Origin: Candidatus Stygibacter frigidus
Lineage (GTDB): Bacteria > Cloacimonadota > Cloacimonadia > Cloacimonadales > TCS61
DNA length: 6,539 nt
NCBI GenBank assembly: GCA_030765325.1
Contig: JAVCCT010000041.1
Location: forward strand, 1-6,539
Direction: 5' to 3'
Shown here one piece after another: positions 6,428-6,539 of the stretch; position 1 is the stretch's first letter; every line of letters begins with the position of its first letter. A program made the translations under genes and the position numbers. The notes under the pieces were generated by a model, which searched no databases, was not told the DNA's origin, and saw nothing but the letters and a program-made list of their open reading frames with translations.

Positions 6428-6539
6428 ACCACCAACTGAAGTTGGTGGTTAATGAGATTAAGAAAATTAGACACTTGAATGGGATTTAACTCATATAATG
6501 TAGATTAATCGTCCTTGATTAAGTCTTTGTAAGTCAGTC
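6428..6539. repeat. Direct repeat, copy 2 (112 bp visible, cut by the window edge)
   Basis: This matches 6206-6317 at 110 of 112 positions. It opens with a perfect palindrome, ACCACCAACT-GA-AGTTGGTGGT (6428-6449). The match is still unbroken at the last base, so the true repeat is longer, possibly a tandem unit of 222 bp that includes the right arm of the long hairpin. Confidence 0.92.

Larger units (their letters stand above)
5864..6539. other. Non-coding region upstream of the cas operon
   Basis: This stretch of about 676 bases has no convincing gene on either strand; the longest small frames are about 10-26 codons and lack ribosome binding sites. It holds the cas promoter, a GC-rich hairpin, and at the right a pair of long direct repeats full of palindromes. 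No CRISPR repeat-spacer pattern (roughly 30-bp repeats every 65 bp) is present. Confidence 0.75.

Noticed and set aside
6208..6500. Peptide frame (HQLKLVVNEIKKIRHLNGI-like) open in both repeat copies
   Set aside because: It is only about 20 codons long with no suitable start upstream, and both copies end at the same TAA. It is a by-product of the repeated DNA.
6206..6539. A CRISPR array or leader in the repeat region
   Set aside because: Only two copies are present; they are 112 bp long with a 222-bp period, and there is no short repeat with unique spacers of constant length.

Overview
The window carries most of a type I-B CRISPR-Cas interference operon, entirely on the minus strand, from an AT-rich (about one-third GC by eye) bacterium. 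Shine-Dalgarno sites of the GGAGG type, a TTGACA-type promoter and Cas8b of the TM1802 kind fit an anaerobic bacterial lineage. I cannot name a phylum from the sequence.

Layout, in the direction of transcription (right to left): promoter (5886-5915), cas6 (5851-5192), cas8b (5182-3128), cas7 (3138-2284), cas5 (2274-1504), then cas3 in two reading frames, the HD nuclease part (1488-937) and the helicase part (955 to the left edge, incomplete). Junctions are tight: 9 nt, an 11-nt overlap, 9 nt and 15 nt, then an overlap. This is one transcription unit. Gene order matches the usual I-B order cas6-cas8b-cas7-cas5-cas3, so cas4, cas1 and cas2 would be expected beyond position 1. No CRISPR array is present in the window.

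How the genes work together: Cas6 cuts the CRISPR transcript into crRNAs. Cas5 caps the crRNA 5' end, Cas7 copies coat the spacer, and Cas8b is the large subunit that recognises target DNA. A small subunit (Cas11b) is probably made from an internal start in cas8b (3589). Cas3 is then recruited to unwind and degrade the target.

Two points inside the operon stand out. First, cas3 is split by a -1 frame change at 940-946 (GGATTTA followed directly by TAG). The helicase frame has no ATG or GTG start before its Walker A motif, and it also holds the last conserved piece of the HD domain. The gene is therefore either frameshift-damaged or expressed by ribosomal frameshifting. Second, a near-perfect ribosome binding site inside cas8b marks the likely start of an independent Cas11b.

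The right end (5864-6539) has no convincing gene. It holds the cas promoter, a strong GC-rich hairpin (about 6052-6099), and two 112-bp copies of a direct repeat (222-bp period, the second copy cut by the window edge). The repeats carry ACTGAAGT-centred palindromes and a long imperfect hairpin. This looks like a REP- or MITE-like non-coding repeat region and not a CRISPR array.
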